The notes below the pieces were generated by a model, which saw only the letters and a program-made list of their open reading frames with translations, had not been told where the DNA came from and did not search any database. A stretch of DNA of 64,000 nucleotides from Planctomycetota bacterium. Its GTDB lineage: Bacteria > Planctomycetota > UBA1135 > UBA2386. The position numbers and the translations under genes were made by a program. How positions within the stretch are numbered: the first letter of the stretch is position 1; each line of letters starts with the position of its first letter. The stretch lies in contig JAEUHT010000300.1 in the NCBI GenBank assembly GCA_016793265.1, positions 1-64,000 of the forward strand. The letters are read 5' to 3'. Positions 17,023 to 28,327 of this stretch are shown piece after piece.

Positions 17023-19494
17023 ATGACGCTGCTCACCTTCGTGCTTGCCACGCTCCTGCCGCAAGCACCGCCCCAGGTGCTCGACCTGCGCGCGCCGTCG
17101 GTGCCGCTGGTCGTGCACGACCCCTACTTCTCGATCTGGTCGCCGCACGACCGGCCGACCGACGGTTGGCCTGTGCACTGGACCGGCCGGCAGTGGCCGT
17201 TGTCGTGCGTCGTCACGATCGACGGCGAGGCCCGGCGCCTGCTCGGCCCCGAGCCCGCCGCGGTGCCGCCGCTGCCGTGGCAGCGCACCGAGATCACGGC
17301 CACGACGACTACGTTCCACTTCGCCGATGCGCGCGTCGGGCTGCAGTTCCAGTTCGTGACCCCGGCCTTGCCCGAGGACCTCGACGTGCTGTCGCGGCCG
17401 CTGACCTACCTGCGCTGGACGGCGGCGAGCGCCGACGGGGCGTCGCATCGGCTGGAGATCACCTTCGACGTGCCGGCCGTGATCACCGTCGATCGCGCCG
17501 AGCAGCCGACGCAGCCCGTGGTGCTCGTGGTCGATGGCCTCGACGTCGCCGGCGTCGGCAGCCGGGAGCAGCCCGTGCTGCAGAAGGCCGGCGACGACCT
17601 GCGCATCGACTGGGGCCATGCCTACCTCGCGCAGGCGCGCGGGGCGGGCAGCGTCGGCAATGCCGCCGATGGTTCGCTGCAACTGCGCAGCACGCTGACG
17701 GTGACGAATGGCCGCGCGACCTGGCACGACGCGATGCTGGCCTACGACGACCTCTTCGCCGTGCGCTACTTCGATCGCGACCTGCGCGCCTTTTGGCGGC
17801 ACCAGCTCGGCCGCGACGCGGGGTGGTTGTTGCGCACGGCGTGGCAGGAGCGCGATGGCCTGCTCGGCTTGTGCCGGCGCTTCGACCAGGACCTCACCAG
17901 CACCGCCACGGTGCTCGGCGGCGAACGGTATGCCCAGCTGTGTGCGCTGGCCTATCGCCAGTGCCTCGGCGCCAACAAGCTGTGCGCCGACCAGCAGGGC
18001 CGGCCACTGCTGTTCCCGAAGGAGAACTTCAGCAACGGCTGCGTCAACACCGTCGACGTCATCTACCCGATGGCGCCGCTGTTCCTGCTGCTCGGCGCCG
18101 ACCTCGCCAAGGCGATGCTGGTGCCCGTGCTCGATTACGCGGCGTCACCACGCTGGCGCTTCCCGTTCGCGCCGCACGACCTCGGCACCTATCCGCACGC
18201 GACCGGCCAGGTCTACGGCGGCGGCGAACGGGACGAGACGAACCAGATGCCGGTCGAGGAGTCGGCCAACCTGCTGCTGCTGTGTGCGGCGGTGGCGCGG
18301 CGCGAGGGCAACGCCACGTTCGCGCAGCGTTACTGGCCGCAGCTGACGGCGTGGGCGCACTACCTGGAGGCGAAGGGCTTCGACCCCGAACGCCAGCTCT
18401 GCACCGACGACTTCACCGGCCACCTCGCGCACAACGTCAACCTCGCCGCCAAGGCGATCCTGGCGCTCGGCGCCTACGCCCAGCTCTGCGGGCTCGCCGG
18501 CGACGCCGACGGGGCCAGCCGCTGGCGCGGCACCGCCGAGGCGTTCGCGGCGAAGTGGATCGCCGCCGCTGGCGATGGCGGGCTGACGCGCCTCGCCTTC
18601 GACAAGCCCGGCAGCTGGAGCCAGAAGTACAACCTGGTCTGGGACTCGGTGCTCGACCTGCGGCTGTTCCCGGCGGCGACGATGACGGCCGAGCTCGCCG
18701 GCTACCGCGCGCGCCTGAACCGCTACGGCCTGCCGCTCGACTCGCGGGCGACGTTCACCAAGATCGACTGGACGTTGTGGTCGGCGTGCCTGACCGGCCG
18801 CCGCGACGACTTCGACGCGCTGGTCGAACCGGTGTGGCGCTGGGTGCACGAGACCCCGGACCGCGTGCCGATCTGCGACTGGTACGAGACCGTCAGCGCG
18901 CGCAAGGTGAACATGATCGCGCGGCCGGTGGTGGGCGGCTTCTTCGTGCGCTTCCTGCAGGACGAGGCGGTGTGGAAGCGCTGGTTCCGGCGCGGGCCGC
19001 GCGGCGCCGAGGACTGGGCAAAGCTGCCGCTGGCGACGGTGACGACGCTGGTGCCGACGGCCGGGGAGGCTGCGGTCGCCTGGCGCTTCACCACCACGGC
19101 GCCTGCCGACGGCTGGCAGCAGCCGGGGTTCGACGACGGCGCCTGGCGCACCGGCGAAGCGGGCTTCGGCACCGCTGGTACGCCGGGAGCGATCGTGCGC
19201 ACGGCGTGGGACGGCGAGCGCATCTGGCTGCGGCGCACGTTCGACCTGGCGGCGATGCCGGGCCCCGAGACGCAGCTGCTGTTGCACCACGACGAGGACG
19301 CCGAGGTGTGGATCAACGGCGTGCTGGCGGTGCGGCTGACCGGCTACACGCGCGCCTACCAGCGGGTGCCGCTGCCGCCGGCGGCGCGGAAGGCGCTGCA
19401 GAAGGGCACCAACACCTTCGCCGTGAGCTGTCGGCAGACCGGTGGCGGCCAGTACATCGACGTCGGCCTCGTCGCGGCAAAGCTGCCCGAGTGA
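17023..19494 (+). CDS. glutaminase-like DUF4965/DUF1793 family protein
   Basis: 823 residues. After a short hydrophobic start (possible signal peptide, 1-15), PLVVHDPYFSIWSPHDRPTD opens the DUF4964/DUF5127 region typical of the fungal GtaA glutaminase family. KENFSNGCVNTVDVIYP, DLGTYPHATGQVYGGG, QMPVEESANLLLL and DDFTGHLAHNVNLAAKAI are the family's conserved helical-barrel motifs; SWSQKYNLVWDSVLDLRLFP matches the DUF1793 region. Residues about 690-823 form an extra galactose-binding-like module (GFDDGAWRTGEAGFG, DDEDAEVWINGVL). Only fungal members have assayed glutaminase activity; here the fold also fits a glycoside hydrolase. It probably acts outside the cytoplasm. Confidence 0.8.
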   Translation: MTLLTFVLATLLPQAPPQVLDLRAPSVPLVVHDPYFSIWSPHDRPTDGWPVHWTGRQWPLSCVVTIDGEARRLLGPEPAAVPPLPWQRTEITATTTTFHFADARVGLQFQFVTPALPEDLDVLSRPLTYLRWTAASADGASHRLEITFDVPAVITVDRAEQPTQPVVLVVDGLDVAGVGSREQPVLQKAGDDLRIDWGHAYLAQARGAGSVGNAADGSLQLRSTLTVTNGRATWHDAMLAYDDLFAVRYFDRDLRAFWRHQLGRDAGWLLRTAWQERDGLLGLCRRFDQDLTSTATVLGGERYAQLCALAYRQCLGANKLCADQQGRPLLFPKENFSNGCVNTVDVIYPMAPLFLLLGADLAKAMLVPVLDYAASPRWRFPFAPHDLGTYPHATGQVYGGGERDETNQMPVEESANLLLLCAAVARREGNATFAQRYWPQLTAWAHYLEAKGFDPERQLCTDDFTGHLAHNVNLAAKAILALGAYAQLCGLAGDADGASRWRGTAEAFAAKWIAAAGDGGLTRLAFDKPGSWSQKYNLVWDSVLDLRLFPAATMTAELAGYRARLNRYGLPLDSRATFTKIDWTLWSACLTGRRDDFDALVEPVWRWVHETPDRVPICDWYETVSARKVNMIARPVVGGFFVRFLQDEAVWKRWFRRGPRGAEDWAKLPLATVTTLVPTAGEAAVAWRFTTTAPADGWQQPGFDDGAWRTGEAGFGTAGTPGAIVRTAWDGERIWLRRTFDLAAMPGPETQLLLHHDEDAEVWINGVLAVRLTGYTRAYQRVPLPPAARKALQKGTNTFAVSCRQTGGGQYIDVGLVAAKLPE

Positions 19495-19518
19495 CGGTGC
19501 CGGCGACCGCGGTATGGT
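19491..19518 (+). promoter_or_regulatory. putative promoter of the DUF72 gene
   Basis: GTGACG (19491-19496), a 16-bp spacer and TATGGT (19513-19518). The -10 ends 7 nt before the GTG at 19526, which implies a leaderless transcript if that start is right. It overlaps the end of the preceding gene. Confidence 0.45.
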
Positions 19519-19525
19519 GCGCGCC

Positions 19526-20242
19526 GTGAGCTCCGATCCCGTCGTCACGACCCTGCACGTCGGCACCAGCGGCTTCAGCTACGACGAGTGGCGGCCGGCG
19601 TTCTACCCTGACGACCTCAAGAAGGACGCGATGTTGTCGTTCTACGCGGCGCGGCTGGCCGCGGTGGAGCTCAACAACACCTTCTATCGCATGCCGAATA
19701 CGAAGCTGGTGGCGAAGTGGGCCGAGCAGGTGCCGGCGTCGTTCCGCTTCGCCGTCAAGGCGACGCAGCGGCTGACCTGGACGCAGAAGCTCGTCGACTG
19801 CGGCGAACTGCTGGCGCACCTGTTCCGCGTGCTGGAGCCGCTCGGCGACCGGCTCGGCTGCGTCTTCTACCAGGTGCCGAAGTGGGTGCGGCAGGACCTC
19901 GGTGTGCTGCGCGAGTTCCTGCGCCAGCAGCCGGCCGGCGTGAAGGTCGCGTTCGAGTTCGCGCACGCGAGCTGGCACGAGGCCGCCGCGCTCGACCTGC
20001 TGCGCGAGCACGGCGCCGCGCTGGTCGTCAGCGACCGCGACGACGGTCCGGTGCCGGAGCTGCCCGACACCGCGCCGTGGTGTTACCTGCGCCTGCGCCG
20101 CGCCGCCTACGGCGACGACGACCTGCGCGGCTGGCGGCAGCGCCTGCAGGCGAACGGCGCGCGCGAGGCGTTCGTGTTCTTCAAGCACGAGGACTCGTGC
20201 GCCGGTCCGGCGCTGGCGGCGCGCTTCCTGGCGCAGGGTTGA
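19526..20242 (+). CDS. DUF72 (YecE-like) family protein
   Basis: About 238 residues, cytoplasmic. HVGTSGFSYDEWRPAFYP is the conserved opening of DUF72, a TIM-barrel family; AVELNNTFYRMPN, FRFAVKATQRLTW, LGCVFYQVPKW and YLRLRRAAYGDDDLRGW are the other family blocks. Its biochemical role is not established. The GTG at 19526 is preferred because a TATGGT -10 ends 7 nt before it; an ATG at 19514 would lie inside that -10. It converges on the histidine kinase operon, with a 13-bp gap. Confidence 0.88.
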   Translation: MSSDPVVTTLHVGTSGFSYDEWRPAFYPDDLKKDAMLSFYAARLAAVELNNTFYRMPNTKLVAKWAEQVPASFRFAVKATQRLTWTQKLVDCGELLAHLFRVLEPLGDRLGCVFYQVPKWVRQDLGVLREFLRQQPAGVKVAFEFAHASWHEAAALDLLREHGAALVVSDRDDGPVPELPDTAPWCYLRLRRAAYGDDDLRGWRQRLQANGAREAFVFFKHEDSCAGPALAARFLAQG

Positions 20243-20255
20243 CCGCAGATCGGCG

Positions 20256-22021
<1,766 letters not shown>

Positions 22022-22025
<4 letters not shown>

Positions 22026-23611
22026 GAGGCCGCCTCGCAGGCGACGGGCGCCGGCAGCTCGAGCACGAAGGTGGCGCCGCGGCCGAGCCCGTCGCTCGTC
22101 GCCGACAGCCTGCCGCCCATCTCGGTGGCGGCGTTGGCGCTGTGATGCAGGCCGAAGCCGTGGCCTTCGCGCCGCGTCGTGTAACCGTGGGCGAAGATGC
22201 GCTCGAGCTTCGGCGCCGCGATGCCGACGCCGTTGTCCTGCACGCGGAAGGTCACGCGGTCGTGCTCGCGCGCCACCTGCACGCGCACGCGGCCGTCGGC
22301 CACCGCGGCGTCGCGCACGGCGTGGGCGGCGTTGCGCACCAGGTTCATCAGGATCTGCACCACGCGCGAACGATCGAGCGGGCAGTCGTCGTCGCCGATC
22401 ACCTCCAGCTCCGCGGTGACACCGTGCTGCTGCAGCGAGGCGCGCAGCATGGTGAAGACCTCTTCGACCAGGGCCCCGGCGTGCACGCTCGCGGTGACAC
22501 CGGCGCAGCGCGCGTAGCTCTGCTGCCGGTCGACGATCTCCTTCATGTGCTCGAGCCGCGCCCACAGGTTGGCGACCTCGTCGCCGAGCTGGCGACGTTC
22601 GCGCTGCAGGTGCTGGGCGAGCTGCTCCAGGTAGCCAGGCAGCGCTCGGCCCTGCGTCGTGGCCAGGAAGTCGCCGAGGTCGGCGGCATGCTGCCGCAGC
22701 AGGTCGGCGACCCGCGCGACGCCCTCGGTGCGTGAGCTGGCCAGCTGCTGGCGCAGCAGGTCCGCCGAGACGTTGACGCTGTTGAGCACGTTGCCGACGT
22801 TGTGCAGCACACCGTTGGCGAGCTCGGCCATGCCGGCGCGCCGCGACGCCTCCAGCAGCTTCTGGTCGAGCTCCTCCTTGAGCGCCTGTACCCGCTGGCG
22901 CTCGTGCATCTCCTGTTCGAGCTCCTGCACGGTGGTGGCGAGCGCGTGCGTGCGCTCGGCGACCCGTTGTTCGAGCTCGGCGCGGGCGCGTTCGACCGGC
23001 TTCACCAGTTGTGGCGAGAACCAGGCCACGAACGCGGCCATCACCAGGGCGCCGATGATGGTGATCACCAGGCTGGCTTGAACGGGCAGGTCGCGCACCA
23101 CCCGCTCGCTCTCGATGCCGGCCTCGGCGAGGCTGCGCATGCCGACCTGGGCCCGGCGCAGCGCCTGCTCGAGCTCGTGGGCGCTGTCGTCGAGGAAGGC
23201 GAGTTCGTCGGCGATCGCCTGGGCATCGGCCCTCGCCACCGCTTCGGCGACGAGCTGCAGCTGGGTGAGCAGGGCGGAGAGCCCCTGGTCGATGCCGTGC
23301 GTGGCCGTGGTGGCCGACCCGGGCGAGACCTCGCGCAACGCCGCGGCGCAGCGTGCCAGTTCGTCGGCGTAGACGCGCAGCACGACGGCATCGCAGGTGG
23401 CGGGGTCGCGACTGTCGCGGGCGAGCCGCGCGCGCAGCTGGTCGATCGCCTCCAGGCCGTTCTGCACGCTGAAGTTGGCGGTCAGCGCGCCGGCGACCTG
23501 TTCCGAAGCCGCCTGCAGACGGGCGGTGAAGACGTTGCTGCCGATGATCTGGGTGACCTGGAGCAACAGGGCGAACAGGAACCCGAGGATCAGCTTCCCG
23601 GTCAACGACAC
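22022..23611 (-). CDS. membrane sensor histidine kinase
   Basis: 529 residues. Two membrane helices (about 5-27 and 179-198) bracket a 150-residue periplasmic, mostly helical sensor. A coiled coil (about 205-260) leads to the H box NGVLHNVGNVLNSVNV, where His270 sits in an LHNVGN context instead of the usual SHELRTPL; this variant is known in some kinase subfamilies. ATPase boxes follow: NLVRNAAHAV (Asn427), DNGVGI, HGYTTRREGHGFGLHH. The GTG at 23611 is fixed by AGGGAG 6 nt upstream; earlier in-frame codons lack hydrophobic sequence. It is first in an operon with the hybrid kinase and divergent from a porin gene. Confidence 0.92.
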
Positions 23612-23617
23612 GGGCCT

Positions 23618-23623
23618 CTCCCT
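23618..23623 (-). promoter_or_regulatory. Shine-Dalgarno site for the sensor kinase
   Basis: AGGGAG on the minus strand, 6 nt before the GTG at 23611. It decides the start in favour of a protein beginning with SLTGKLILG. Confidence 0.6.
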
Positions 23624-23769
23624 GGGTGGCTGGTCATGGCCACGGCATCGAGCCGGCAGCTGGGCTTGCTTGAGCGGTGGTGGATCCCGGGCGGGTTCCC
23701 GCGGTCGCAGCTCCAGCCGCGAGCGCCTTCCTGCCGATGCCATCGGCGCGAGAGGCGCGAGCAACGACC

Positions 23770-25032
23770 ATGACCGCACACCGGATGACGCCGCTTTCCA
23801 CCTGCGCTGCCGCTGCATTCGCGTGCGTCCAGGCTGTGCTGGCCCAGGATCCGGGCGCGCAGCCGACCTTGGCCGAACTGCGGCAACGCATCGACGACCT
23901 CGAGGAGCAGCAGGCCCGCCTGCTGGAGACGGTCGGCGGCCGCGCCGTGCTGCAGGCCTACACGGCGCGCAGCTTCGACTTCGGCGGCGAGGTCTCGTCG
24001 TTGTTCACGCACATGCGCGGCGAACACGACGATCGCAGCGGGCACGTGGTGTCGCTGCTCGAGCTCTACCTGAAGGCCCAACTCGACGATCACTTCTCGG
24101 TGTTCGCCACACCCGGTTACTACCTGTTCCACGGCGCCTTGCCGGATGATCCGACCACGGCGACGAGCGGCGATCCGGCCTTCACCAGCGCCGACGCCTC
24201 GGAAGCCAGGACCTTCCTGTCGCGGCTCGAAGCGCAGTGGCGCCACGGCGACGCGCTGCAGCTGCACGGCGGCGTCGTCGGCTCGCCGCACGGCACCACC
24301 AACCGGGAGTACTTCATCCCGGCGCGCACCATCGGGCAGGCCAGCCTGCACACCCGCGTGTTCCTGGCCAACGAGCTGTATCCGCAGCACCTGCACGGGC
24401 TGCGCGGCGAAGGCAAGCTGCCGCTCGGCTCGGGCGGTCGCCTGGAATACGACGTCTACGGCGGCGTGCAGGACGACGCGCCGGACCTGCCGGTGGGGGG
24501 CGCGCGCCTCGCCTACGTGTTCCCCGAGCTGGGGCTCGGCATGGCGGCCAACTACGGCGCCGGTCGCCGGCCCGGGCGGGCGGGGGAGCAGCTCGTCGCG
24601 AACGTGCCGCTGCTGCAGTCGCCGTTCGCGGCCGAGTTCAACGGCGAACGGCGCTACGACTTCGCCGGCGTCGACCTCGACTGGCGGCAAGGCGACTTCA
24701 TCTGCAAGACCGAGCTCTACTACAGCCGCGAGGTCGGCTACCGGGACCAGCGGGCGGTGTCGTCGGAGTGGACCTGGTTCGTACGGCCGACGCTCGGCCT
24801 GAGCTACCGCTTCGACTTCTACGACCGCGGCAGTGACCAGGTGCTGGTGGCGCTGACACCGACGCCGGCGACGTTGCCGCTCGACCTCGGCTTCGCCACC
24901 GAGCACGTGCTCGGTGTGTGTTTCGACCCCAACCCGTCCGTGCGGCTGCGGCTCGACTTCCATCACCTGCTGCTGCCGAACCGCAGCGACGAGGTCGATT
25001 TCGTCAACCTGAGCTGGTCGGTGAGCTTCTGA
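23770..25032 (+). CDS. outer-membrane porin-like beta-barrel protein
   Basis: 420 residues with a signal peptide (about 1-25, ending VLAQD), a short periplasmic coiled coil (LAELRQRIDDLEEQQARLLE) as in OprO/P-like and planctomycete porins, then alternating-hydrophobicity strands to a C-terminal aromatic residue (LSWSVSF), the usual beta-barrel sorting signal. Segments such as FSVFATPGYYLFHGAL and RLEYDVYGGVQDDAPD look like transmembrane strands. The gene lies 11 bp upstream of a phosphate-binding-like protein and divergent from two kinases, so the four may sense or import an anion such as phosphate (inference). ATG 23770 is used; ATG 23785 is equally possible. Confidence 0.75.
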   Translation: MTAHRMTPLSTCAAAAFACVQAVLAQDPGAQPTLAELRQRIDDLEEQQARLLETVGGRAVLQAYTARSFDFGGEVSSLFTHMRGEHDDRSGHVVSLLELYLKAQLDDHFSVFATPGYYLFHGALPDDPTTATSGDPAFTSADASEARTFLSRLEAQWRHGDALQLHGGVVGSPHGTTNREYFIPARTIGQASLHTRVFLANELYPQHLHGLRGEGKLPLGSGGRLEYDVYGGVQDDAPDLPVGGARLAYVFPELGLGMAANYGAGRRPGRAGEQLVANVPLLQSPFAAEFNGERRYDFAGVDLDWRQGDFICKTELYYSREVGYRDQRAVSSEWTWFVRPTLGLSYRFDFYDRGSDQVLVALTPTPATLPLDLGFATEHVLGVCFDPNPSVRLRLDFHHLLLPNRSDEVDFVNLSWSVSF

Positions 25033-25042
25033 CCGAGGGACC

Positions 25043-25546
25043 ATGCCGCACCCACTCGCCTGGATGCTCGTGCCGTTCGCGGTGTGGCTCGCGCCGCAGG
25101 ACCCGCCGTCACCACCGCTGCCGGCACCCGCACCCGCGCCGGCCCCGCTGCCGACGCCGGCGGCGAAGCCGGTCGTCTATGTGCTCGTCGTGAACGCCGG
25201 CAACAAGGTCGACCTCGACGAGGCGGCGGCGCGCCAGCTCGTGCGCAAGCTGTTCCTCAAGGACTTGACGCAGTGGCCCGACGGCAGCGAAGCGCGGCCG
25301 TACCAGCGCGAAGGCAGCTCGGCGCCGCAGGAGGCGTTCGTGAAGCGCGTGCTCGACATGAGCGCGGCCGAGCTGGCGCGACACTGGATGCGGTTGAAGA
25401 ACGGCAACGGCACGACGCCGCCGAAGGAGGTCGACACCGACCGCATGGTGTTGAAGTACGTCGCCCGCCACCTGGGGGCGTTCGGCGTGGTGCCGCTCGA
25501 CGCGGTCAAGGACGTCGCCGGCGTGCGGGTGTTGTTCCGCTTCTGA
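25043..25546 (+). CDS. small phosphate-binding-like (PBP/PstS-type) secreted protein
   Basis: 167 residues: a signal peptide (about 1-18), a Pro/Ala linker (about 20-42) and a single PBP-like domain. VLVVNAGNKVDLDEAAARQL, RKLFLKDLTQWPDGS, FVKRVLDMSAAELARHWMRL and YVARHLGAFGVVPLDAV match the short PstS-like proteins that occur beside porins and sensor kinases in many Gram-negatives. They are half the size of a transport PstS and have no ABC permease next to them, so a sensing or accessory role is likely. Ligand identity is not shown by the sequence. Confidence 0.78.
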   Translation: MPHPLAWMLVPFAVWLAPQDPPSPPLPAPAPAPAPLPTPAAKPVVYVLVVNAGNKVDLDEAAARQLVRKLFLKDLTQWPDGSEARPYQREGSSAPQEAFVKRVLDMSAAELARHWMRLKNGNGTTPPKEVDTDRMVLKYVARHLGAFGVVPLDAVKDVAGVRVLFRF

Positions 25547-25561
25547 CCGACGAGCGGCGCC

Positions 25562-25590
25562 GTGTCGTGGCGCCGCCCGGATGGTATGGT
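25562..25590 (+). promoter_or_regulatory. putative promoter of the Ku operon
   Basis: GTGTCG (25562-25567), a 17-bp spacer and TATGGT (25585-25590), 28 nt before the ATG at 25619. The -35 is weak; the -10 is the same hexamer as at 19513. Confidence 0.35.
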
Positions 25591-25618
25591 GCCGCGCTCC
25601 CCCGTCCCGAGGTCCTGC

Positions 25619-26527
25619 ATGGCGGTCCCGTCACGAACGTCCTGGAAAGGGCATCTCAAGCTGAGCCTGGTGTCCGTGCCGGTGAAGGCGTTCACCGCCA
25701 ATGACACCGCCGGCGAGGTGCACCTCAACCAGCTGCACAAGGACTGCAACAGCCGGGTGCGCTATCAGAAGGTCTGCCCCGAGCACGGCGAACTGAAGAG
25801 CGAGGCGATCGTCAGCGGCTTCGAGCACCAGAAGGACAGCTACGTCGTCGTCGACCCCGCCGAGCTCGACAAGCTGCGCACCAAGGCCGACCGTTCGGTC
25901 AGCATCGACGGCTTCATCCCGAAGCACGCCGTCGACAGCCGCTACTTCGCCGGCAAGGCGCACTACCTGTTGCCCGACGGCCCGGCCGGCGCGCGGCCGT
26001 ACGCGCTGTTGCGGGAGGGCATGCAGCGCGGCGACGTCGTCGCGATCGCGCAGGTGGTGATGGCGGGCCGCGAGCAGCTCGTGCTGCTGCGCCCGCTCGG
26101 CCGCCTGCTGGTGATGACGGGCCTGCACTATCCGCAGCGCGTGCGCGCCGTCGATGAGTTCGAGGCCGAGGTCGAGGAGCTCGCCTTCAAGCCGGAGGAG
26201 GTGGCGCTGACCGACACCCTGATCGGCGCCAGCAAGCTCGCCAGCTTCGACCTCGGCAGCTACTCCGACACCTACGTGACGAAGTTGAAGCGCCTGATCG
26301 AGATCAAGGTCGCCGGTCAGGAGGTCGTGCAGGCGCCGGACCTCGAAGAGCCGAAGATCCTCAACCTCATGGACGCGCTGAAGAAGAGCGTGGCCGAGGC
26401 GCAGGCGCGGCTCGCCGGCGGTGGGGCGGAGCCGGCCGCGCCGGTGGCGCCGCCGGTCGCCGACAAGAAGCTGGCGCCGAGCAGCGGCGGCCGGCGCAAG
26501 GGGCCGCGCAAGGTCGAGGGCGAGTGA
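25619..26527 (+). CDS. ku: Ku protein (non-homologous end joining)
   Basis: 302 residues, a normal bacterial Ku. SWKGHLKLSLVSVPVKAFTA is the family N-terminus; RYQKVCPEHGEL, VVVDPAELDKLR, DSRYFAGKAHYLLPDG and YPQRVRAVDEFEAEVEELA follow in order, ending in a basic Lys/Arg-rich tail (GGRRKGPRKVEGE) of the kind that modulates DNA and ligase binding. It should form a ring-shaped homodimer on double-strand ends and recruit the ligase. ATG 25619 is chosen as the family start. It is followed with a GTGA overlap (26524-26527) by a ligase gene. Confidence 0.96.
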   Translation: MAVPSRTSWKGHLKLSLVSVPVKAFTANDTAGEVHLNQLHKDCNSRVRYQKVCPEHGELKSEAIVSGFEHQKDSYVVVDPAELDKLRTKADRSVSIDGFIPKHAVDSRYFAGKAHYLLPDGPAGARPYALLREGMQRGDVVAIAQVVMAGREQLVLLRPLGRLLVMTGLHYPQRVRAVDEFEAEVEELAFKPEEVALTDTLIGASKLASFDLGSYSDTYVTKLKRLIEIKVAGQEVVQAPDLEEPKILNLMDALKKSVAEAQARLAGGGAEPAAPVAPPVADKKLAPSSGGRRKGPRKVEGE

Positions 26528-27456
26528 TCGCCGTGGGGCAGCGCCGATCGTTGCCGTCGCACGTACCGCCGATGCTGGCGCAGAGCGGGCGGCCGTTCGA
26601 TTCGCCGCAGCACCTGTTCGAGGTCAAGTGGGACGGGGTGCGCGCGGTGAGCTACATCGAAGGCGGCAGGCTGCGAATGCACGGGCGCCGCCGCCGCGAC
26701 CTCGCCACCCGCTATCCGGAGCTCGACTTCCTCGCCGGCCTGCCGAGCGGGCTCGTGCTCGACGGCGAACTGGTCGTGCTGCAACCCGATGGCAGCGCCG
26801 ACTTCCGCGCCGTGCTGGCGCGCGAGAACGCGGGCGCGGCCGGGGTCGCCGCCGCGGCGAGGCGCCACCCGGTCGTCTACATCGTCTTCGACCTGCTCTA
26901 CGAGCACGGCGAGCCGCTGCTGGAGCTGCCGCTGCGCGAGCGGCGCGCCCGCCTCACGCAGGTGGTGGCGTCGTCGCCGTCGCCGCGGCTGTCGTTGTCG
27001 GAGGGCGTCGAAGGCCACGGCCTGTCGCTGTTCGCGGCGGTGCGCGAGCGGGGCATCGAGGGCATCGTCGGCAAACGACTCGATTCCCCGTACCGCCCCG
27101 GCGAGCGTGGCGACGCCTGGCTCAAGATCAAGCCGGTGCACAGCGTGCACTGTCTGATCCTCGGCTACGAGCCCGACGCCGCCCGCGGCTTCAAGTCGTT
27201 GATCATCGCCAGCGACCTCGACGGGGCGCTGCGCTGCGTCGGCAAGGTCGGTTCGGGCATCGGCGAGGTCGAACGTAATGAGCTGCGGCGGCTGCTGGCG
27301 GCGCGGCGTTGCGAGCGGCCGCTGCTCGACACCGGCGTCAACGGCGTCTGGGTGACGCCGGGGCTCTACTGCACCGTCAACTACCTCGAACGCACGCCGA
27401 GCGGTGCCCTGCGGGCGCCGGTGTTCGTGGCGCTGTTGCCAGAGGTTCTCGCATGA
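26524..27456 (+). CDS. stand-alone ATP-dependent DNA ligase (LigC/LigD ligase-domain type)
   Basis: 310 residues: a nucleotidyltransferase domain (about 15-200) plus an OB fold (about 205-310), with no extra polymerase or nuclease domain. Motif I is FEVKWDGVR (Lys35, AMP acceptor); LDGELVV, VYIVFDLLYEHGE, GIEGIVGKRLDSPY and WLKIKPV are motifs III, IIIa, IV and V, all intact. It seals nicks and end-joining breaks. The GTG start overlaps the ku stop, and its own stop overlaps the next ATG (27453-27456). It probably supplies the sealing step that the nearby LigD has lost. Confidence 0.94.
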   Translation: MIAVGQRRSLPSHVPPMLAQSGRPFDSPQHLFEVKWDGVRAVSYIEGGRLRMHGRRRRDLATRYPELDFLAGLPSGLVLDGELVVLQPDGSADFRAVLARENAGAAGVAAAARRHPVVYIVFDLLYEHGEPLLELPLRERRARLTQVVASSPSPRLSLSEGVEGHGLSLFAAVRERGIEGIVGKRLDSPYRPGERGDAWLKIKPVHSVHCLILGYEPDAARGFKSLIIASDLDGALRCVGKVGSGIGEVERNELRRLLAARRCERPLLDTGVNGVWVTPGLYCTVNYLERTPSGALRAPVFVALLPEVLA

Positions 27457-28307
27457 AGGGCGAAGCCGGCGGCGAGCGCACCTTCACGGCCGCGGAGCTC
27501 GCCGAGCTGTGCGGCTTGCCCGACAACGTCGTACAGCGCTGGATCGACCGCGAGCTCTTGTTGCCGCAGCGCGGCACGGTGCGGCAGTTCGCGTTCAAGG
27601 AGGTCGGCACCGTGCGCACGCTGGCGCAGCTGTGGCGCGCCGGCTGGACGGCGCCGCGCATCGCCCGCGCCTTCGCCCTGGCCTGCACCGTGGTCGGCGA
27701 TCGGGAGCAGGCGCTCGCCGGCCTGTTGGCCAGCATCGGCCAGCGCCGCATCACCGTGCGTACGCCGGATGGGCGCCTGGTCGAGCCGGGCGGCCAGCTG
27801 CTGTTCGACTTCCAGGCCGCCGCCGCCGCCACCGAGTTGCCGCGGCTGCGTTCGCCGCAGGACTGGTTCGCGATCGGCGTCGACGCCGAGGCGGCGGGCC
27901 GGCTCGAGGACGCGGTGCGCGCCTACGAGCACGCGCTGTCGGGGCAGAGCGCCGAGACCCACTTCAACCTCGGCAACTGCTACTACGCGCTGCGTCGGCG
28001 CGGCGACGCGGCGACGCAGTTCGCGGCGGCGATCGCGCGCGCGCCCGAGTACGCCGAAGCCTGGAACAACCTCGGCATCGTGCGCGGCGAACTCGGCGAT
28101 CGTGATGGTGCGGTGGCGGCGCTGCGCGAGGCGCTGCTGATCGTGCCGCACTACGCCGACGCGCACTACAACCTCGCCGAGGCGCTGGCCGTGCTCGGCT
28201 GCCTGCAGGAAGCCCGGCAGCACTGGCGCGCCTACCTGACGTTCGACCCCAACAGCCGCTGGGCCGATCAGGTGCGGCGCCGGTTGCAGGCGAACGGCGG
28301 CTCGTAG
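27453..28307 (+). CDS. MerR-like HTH protein with TPR repeats
   Basis: 284 residues. Residues about 10-80 form a MerR-type winged helix (FTAAELAELCGLPDNVVQRW, then GTVRQFAFKEVGTVRTLAQL). From about 135 there are three to four TPR units (WFAIGVDAEAAGRLEDAVRA, THFNLGNCYYALRRRGDAAT, AWNNLGIVRGELGDRDGAVA, AHYNLAEALAVLGCLQEARQ). Such MerR-TPR proteins are common in planctomycetes and acidobacteria without an assigned role. It is the last gene of the Ku operon (ATGA overlap with the ligase), so it may regulate or scaffold end joining, which is inference from context. Confidence 0.85.
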   Translation: MKGEAGGERTFTAAELAELCGLPDNVVQRWIDRELLLPQRGTVRQFAFKEVGTVRTLAQLWRAGWTAPRIARAFALACTVVGDREQALAGLLASIGQRRITVRTPDGRLVEPGGQLLFDFQAAAAATELPRLRSPQDWFAIGVDAEAAGRLEDAVRAYEHALSGQSAETHFNLGNCYYALRRRGDAATQFAAAIARAPEYAEAWNNLGIVRGELGDRDGAVAALREALLIVPHYADAHYNLAEALAVLGCLQEARQHWRAYLTFDPNSRWADQVRRRLQANGGS

Positions 28308-28327
28308 CCGGCAGGCCGACCGGCGGC

